From Lachnospiraceae bacterium (GTDB taxonomy: Bacteria > Bacillota_A > Clostridia > Lachnospirales > Lachnospiraceae), in assembly GCA_017996675.1 (NCBI GenBank), contig JAGOGN010000006.1, positions 1-23,495 of the forward strand: a DNA stretch of 23,495 bases, in the 5' to 3' direction. Made by a program: the position numbers and the translations under genes. The notes under the pieces are model-generated. The model was not told the origin of the DNA and searched no databases. It saw nothing but the letters and a program-made list of their open reading frames with translations. Numbering within the stretch: the first letter of the stretch is position 1; each line of letters starts with the position of its first letter. Of this stretch, positions 21,061 through 23,495 are shown in pieces.

Positions 21061-21814
21061 GATTGCCTCCAATTCGATTGATCATATGTGCAAGATATCC
21101 TGCGCCAAAACCATTATCAATGTTCACAACACTTACACCGCTTGCGCAGGAATTTAACATTGCTAAAAGAGCAGAGAGTCCTTGAAAGGCAGCACCATAA
21201 CCAACACTGGTGGGAACTGCAATAACAGGGACATCCACTAAACCGCCTACTACACTGGCAAGTGCACCTTCCATACCTGCTACGGCAATGATCACGTTAC
21301 ATTGCTCTAACACAGAGACATTGCTTAATAACCGATGAACACCGGCAACACCAACATCATAAAGCGGTGTAACCTTGCTTCCAAGTGAAAGAGCAGTAAG
21401 CTCCGCTTCACGGGCGACAGGAATATCAGAAGTGCCCCCGGTTGCGATTACAATATTACCAATTGGTTGAGCATATTCTTGTTGATTTACGATTCCTATT
21501 TTGGACATGGGATCATAAAACAAATCAAAATTATTTTGTAACTCTGCGGCAGCAAGTGCATCTAATCGCGTGATTAAAATGTTGGAAGCACCAGTATGAA
21601 GCATGGATGATAGAATGCCGGAGATTTGTGGAACAGTTTTATGGCTTCCGAAAATAACTTCCTGAGAGCCTTGGCGGATGCGGCGGTGATGATCAACTTT
21701 GGCATATCCGAGATCTTCAAATGGAGAATGCTGCAGCTCATGATAGGCTTGATCTACAGAAATTGTTCCATTACGGAGTTCTTCTAGTATTCTTTTAGTT
21801 GCTTGGGATTCCAT
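21035..21814 (-). CDS. larB: LarB, pyridinium-3,5-biscarboxylic acid mononucleotide synthase
   Basis: A 259-residue protein with a PurE-like C-terminal domain (about 115-245). Conserved motifs include IATGGTSDIPVAREAE, VAGMEGALASVVGGL and VPTSVGYGA. LarB carboxylates and hydrolyses nicotinic acid adenine dinucleotide to give the precursor that LarE then sulfurates. AAGGAGG lies about 10 bases before ATG 21814. The gene overlaps larE by 31 bases upstream and larC by 26 bases downstream, so the three are translated from one message. Confidence 0.95.
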   Translation of the reverse strand: MESQATKRILEELRNGTISVDQAYHELQHSPFEDLGYAKVDHHRRIRQGSQEVIFGSHKTVPQISGILSSMLHTGASNILITRLDALAAAELQNNFDLFYDPMSKIGIVNQQEYAQPIGNIVIATGGTSDIPVAREAELTALSLGSKVTPLYDVGVAGVHRLLSNVSVLEQCNVIIAVAGMEGALASVVGGLVDVPVIAVPTSVGYGAAFQGLSALLAMLNSCASGVSVVNIDNGFGAGYLAHMINRIGGNHENTLSRM

Positions 21815-22626
21815 AAAGAGGGTTCCTCCTTTTGTGTTGATGTAGAATTAGTTTGTGGAGCCAAATGTTTCGAGGTGGATTCACTTCGTGGAAGTAAATC
21901 TAAAATTACACGCTTTCTAAATTGCAAGAATATCATGAGTATTTCATTACGATATTCTAAGATTCGCTGGTATTGTTCCTCTGGTACTTGAATCAGTAAA
22001 GCATCATAATAGATTCTGACACGATAGTCCACAAAACCTAACTGATGAAGGTAATTTTCACATTGCTCTACAATATCCAATAATCCAATTGTGATTGGAG
22101 TTTCTGTTGGAATACGTGTTGCAAGGCAGGAATAGGATGGTTTGTTAGCAGTAAATAAGTTTAATTTATCGGAATGCTCTCTGACTTCATCTTTGGTAAG
22201 GTTGCATAATCGCAGAGGACTGACAACTTTTAGTTCTTCAATTGCACGCATTCCAGGACGTTCTGATTCTAAATCAGAAGCATTGGTTCCGTCTGCAATA
22301 ACGGAGTAGCCCAGTTGCTGTGCCTTTTCTAATATTGCATGCAGCATGGTTCTTTTACACAGGTAGCATCTATTTTCTGGATTCTCTCGTATTTGAGAAA
22401 CGGATAAGATATCCACTTGGATAATCGTTAGTGGAATATGATATTTGTTACAGAATTTTTTAGCATCTTCTAATTCAAAAGAAGGCTGAAAGACGCTCTG
22501 GCAGTAAATGGCATCGACTTTTTTAGCATATTGTTTAGCCATATATAATAAGTAAGCAGAATCTGTTCCACCCGAAAAGGCAATGGCAATTTCAGGGTTT
22601 GCTTGAAAATACTCTTTTAAATCCAT
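21784..22626 (-). CDS. larE: LarE, ATP-dependent sulfur transferase for nickel-pincer cofactor
   Basis: A 280-residue PP-loop ATPase with SGGTDS at 18-23. LarE adenylates the biscarboxylate precursor and adds sulfur twice. Three cysteines stand out: C87 and C90 in CYLCK and C167 in SYSCLATRIP. Single-cysteine LarE proteins sacrifice their own sulfur, while those with this three-cysteine set can hold a [4Fe-4S] cluster and act catalytically; this protein looks like the second kind. The tail (about 250-280) is longer and Ser/Thr/Gln-rich. The start is ATG 22626 with GGAGG 8 bases upstream; the ATG at 22641 lies before that site. It is the first gene of larEBC. Confidence 0.93.
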   Translation of the reverse strand: MDLKEYFQANPEIAIAFSGGTDSAYLLYMAKQYAKKVDAIYCQSVFQPSFELEDAKKFCNKYHIPLTIIQVDILSVSQIRENPENRCYLCKRTMLHAILEKAQQLGYSVIADGTNASDLESERPGMRAIEELKVVSPLRLCNLTKDEVREHSDKLNLFTANKPSYSCLATRIPTETPITIGLLDIVEQCENYLHQLGFVDYRVRIYYDALLIQVPEEQYQRILEYRNEILMIFLQFRKRVILDLLPRSESTSKHLAPQTNSTSTQKEEPSLWNPKQLKEY

Positions 22627-22702
22627 AATTGAATCCTCCATTCTTTTTTCAATTTAACACAAAATTTTAAAAAAAGCTATATCGGTCATACAAAGGATTT
22701 GA

Positions 22703-22731
22703 TTGAGAATCTAGTAGGAATGGGATATAAT
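22703..22731 (+). promoter_or_regulatory. promoter of the small unknown gene
   Basis: TTGAGA (22703-22708), a 17-base spacer and a perfect TATAAT (22726-22731). A start near 22738 lies 18 bases before ATG 22756, which rules out the longer open frame that begins at 22699. Confidence 0.75.
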
Positions 22732-22755
22732 AATGAAAAACAAAGGAGGATGCAA

Positions 22756-23019
22756 ATGGGCGATCAAATTACCATGACTTTTACAGGACCAATGATAAGC
22801 GAAAATACAAAGATTGTACGGGTACGATTTGAGAGAAAAGACGAGAATAGTGTTTCTTTTGCGGAGGCTATCTTGCCAGAATGTAAGATGGAATGTAATT
22901 CGGGATTTGCACCTCGGGAACTCGTTCTTTTGGAAAAATACCTGCTTTCACAGAAGGATTTTATATGGGAAGAGGCTGGAAAGATTAAAAAGGATATTTT
23001 TACTTTGTTAGGAGATTAA
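22756..23019 (+). CDS. small protein of unknown function (87 residues)
   Basis: A soluble, charged protein beginning MGDQITMTFTGPMISENTKI, with two cysteines (ECKMECNSG) and a helical C-terminal half. I do not recognise the family. It has its own promoter, an AAGGAGG at 22743-22749 with a 6-base gap to ATG 22756, and its own terminator, so it is a real single-gene unit. An ATG at 22750 touches the ribosome binding site and is unlikely. It is divergent from larE but nothing visible ties it to nickel metabolism. Confidence 0.7.
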   Translation: MGDQITMTFTGPMISENTKIVRVRFERKDENSVSFAEAILPECKMECNSGFAPRELVLLEKYLLSQKDFIWEEAGKIKKDIFTLLGD

Positions 23020-23027
23020 TTAGATTT

Positions 23028-23065
23028 AAAAGTCGTTGCGAATTTGCTCGCAACGACTTTTTTTA
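23028..23065. terminator. bidirectional terminator after the small unknown gene
   Basis: A perfect 14-bp stem AAAAGTCGTTGCGA (23028-23041) / TCGCAACGACTTTT (23048-23061) has a 6-base loop and a T run to 23065. It lies between convergent genes and should serve mainly the plus strand; the minus side has a short T run (AAAA at 23028-23031 within the stem). Confidence 0.85.
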
Positions 23066-23072
23066 TAGAGTT

Positions 23073-23495
23073 CTATTCACTTTTAATAATAAAGGATACT
23101 TTTCCATCACCATCTTTGGCAAGCTGAGTAAATGTCTTGTAATCTTTGGCAGCGGCCTGAATTGCTTTTGCTCGATTTAGTAAGTCCGAAACATTGCCAT
23201 TCATCGACTTGGCTAGAAGACTGGTGCCGTCGGAAAGTTTTTGGCTACCACTTAAGAGTTGATTCGTTCCGTCTTTTAATAAAACGGAACCGTTATGTAA
23301 TTTGGTGATACCACCTGATAATTCTTTGGTTTTGGATGAAAGGGTTCCCAAACCAGTACTCAAGGCCAAGCTTCCGCTTTTGACCTGGGATGAACCGGAA
23401 ACAAGTTGATCTAAATTGGTTAGTAATTTTCCCTGATCCATTTGTGCTTTGATTGTAGAAAGTGCCTGATTCGCACCTGTTAGAGCTGCTTGATT
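23073..23495 (-). CDS. YhgE/Pip- or MMPL-like membrane protein, C-terminal end only
   Basis: The frame is open through the right window edge; the last 140 residues are visible. They consist of repeats of about ten to eleven residues with the pattern L..G...L..G (LVSGSSQVKSGS, LLKDGTNQLLSGSQKLSDG), then a short end DGKVSFIIKSE. Such repeats form the long extracytoplasmic coiled stalk of YhgE/Pip and some MMPL-family proteins in Firmicutes, which are linked to export or phage infection. The internal ATG at 23441 is not the start. Which of the two families it belongs to cannot be decided without the N-terminal part. Confidence 0.65.
   Translation of the reverse strand, partial: NQAALTGANQALSTIKAQMDQGKLLTNLDQLVSGSSQVKSGSLALSTGLGTLSSKTKELSGGITKLHNGSVLLKDGTNQLLSGSQKLSDGTSLLAKSMNGNVSDLLNRAKAIQAAAKDYKTFTQLAKDGDGKVSFIIKSE

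Noticed and set aside
22699..22755. Longer N-terminus for the small unknown protein
   Set aside because: The extension contains the promoter itself (TTGAGA and TATAAT at 22703-22731), so it is upstream of the transcript start.
1..23495. CRISPR array, rRNA genes, insertion-sequence transposases
   Set aside because: No regularly spaced repeat series, no rRNA sequence and no transposase frame was seen in the window.

Overview
This window looks like chromosomal DNA of a low-GC, Gram-positive gut-type Firmicute, most likely a Clostridia/Lachnospiraceae member. The basis is AT-rich coding sequence, strong GGAGG ribosome binding sites, consensus TTGACA-17-TATAAT promoters, an ECF S component, DegV, a YtrA-type GntR regulator with ABC genes, and a larEBC operon. 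The family assignment is inference from gene content; no database was searched.

Left flank (1-1515): the tail of a DUF4430-type secreted protein, an ECF transporter S component, a membrane-anchored SurA-N-like protein, and a consensus promoter that drives a tRNA-Leu(UAG) gene.

Integrated element (about 1548-12067, 10.5 kb): the host tRNA-Leu is split in its anticodon loop. Its 5' part lies at 1516-1557 and its 3' part at 12058-12105. The two parts rejoin into a perfectly paired tRNA through a shared 10-bp core (TTTAGGTTCT). Between the cores lies an integrative and mobilizable element. In order it carries a complete second tRNA-Leu(UAG) just inside the left junction, a helix-turn-helix initiator-like protein, a structured non-coding region with a MobV-type oriT candidate, a MobV relaxase, a cargo module, a PD-(D/E)XK (DUF1016/YhcG-type) nuclease gene downstream of an XRE repressor, an excisionase and a tyrosine integrase. 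The cargo module is a multi-TM LuxR-type regulator, a lipoprotein with an RsgI-like domain and eight CxxC motifs, a large secreted protein, and a sortase-type surface protein. Integrase arm-type repeats (AGTTCTACCAAA) occur near both ends. The host tRNA promoter reads straight into the element's own tRNA-Leu, so the element appears to break an essential-looking tRNA gene and bring its replacement.

Right flank (12106-23495): an intergenic region with a consensus promoter and terminator but no ORF (small RNA candidate), bracketed by a 16-bp inverted repeat. Next come a GntR-ABC ATPase-permease operon with a palindromic operator, degV, a divergent MacB/FtsX-type ABC transporter, the larEBC operon for the nickel-pincer cofactor (no larA in the window), a small unknown protein, and the C-terminal end of a YhgE/Pip- or MMPL-like membrane protein.

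The most novel-looking items are the tRNA replacement at attL, the LuxR/zinc-lipoprotein surface cargo with a dyad placed at about -42, the structured RNA/oriT region at 2766-2974, and a perfect 29-bp inverted repeat linking the leader and the coding region of the nuclease gene.
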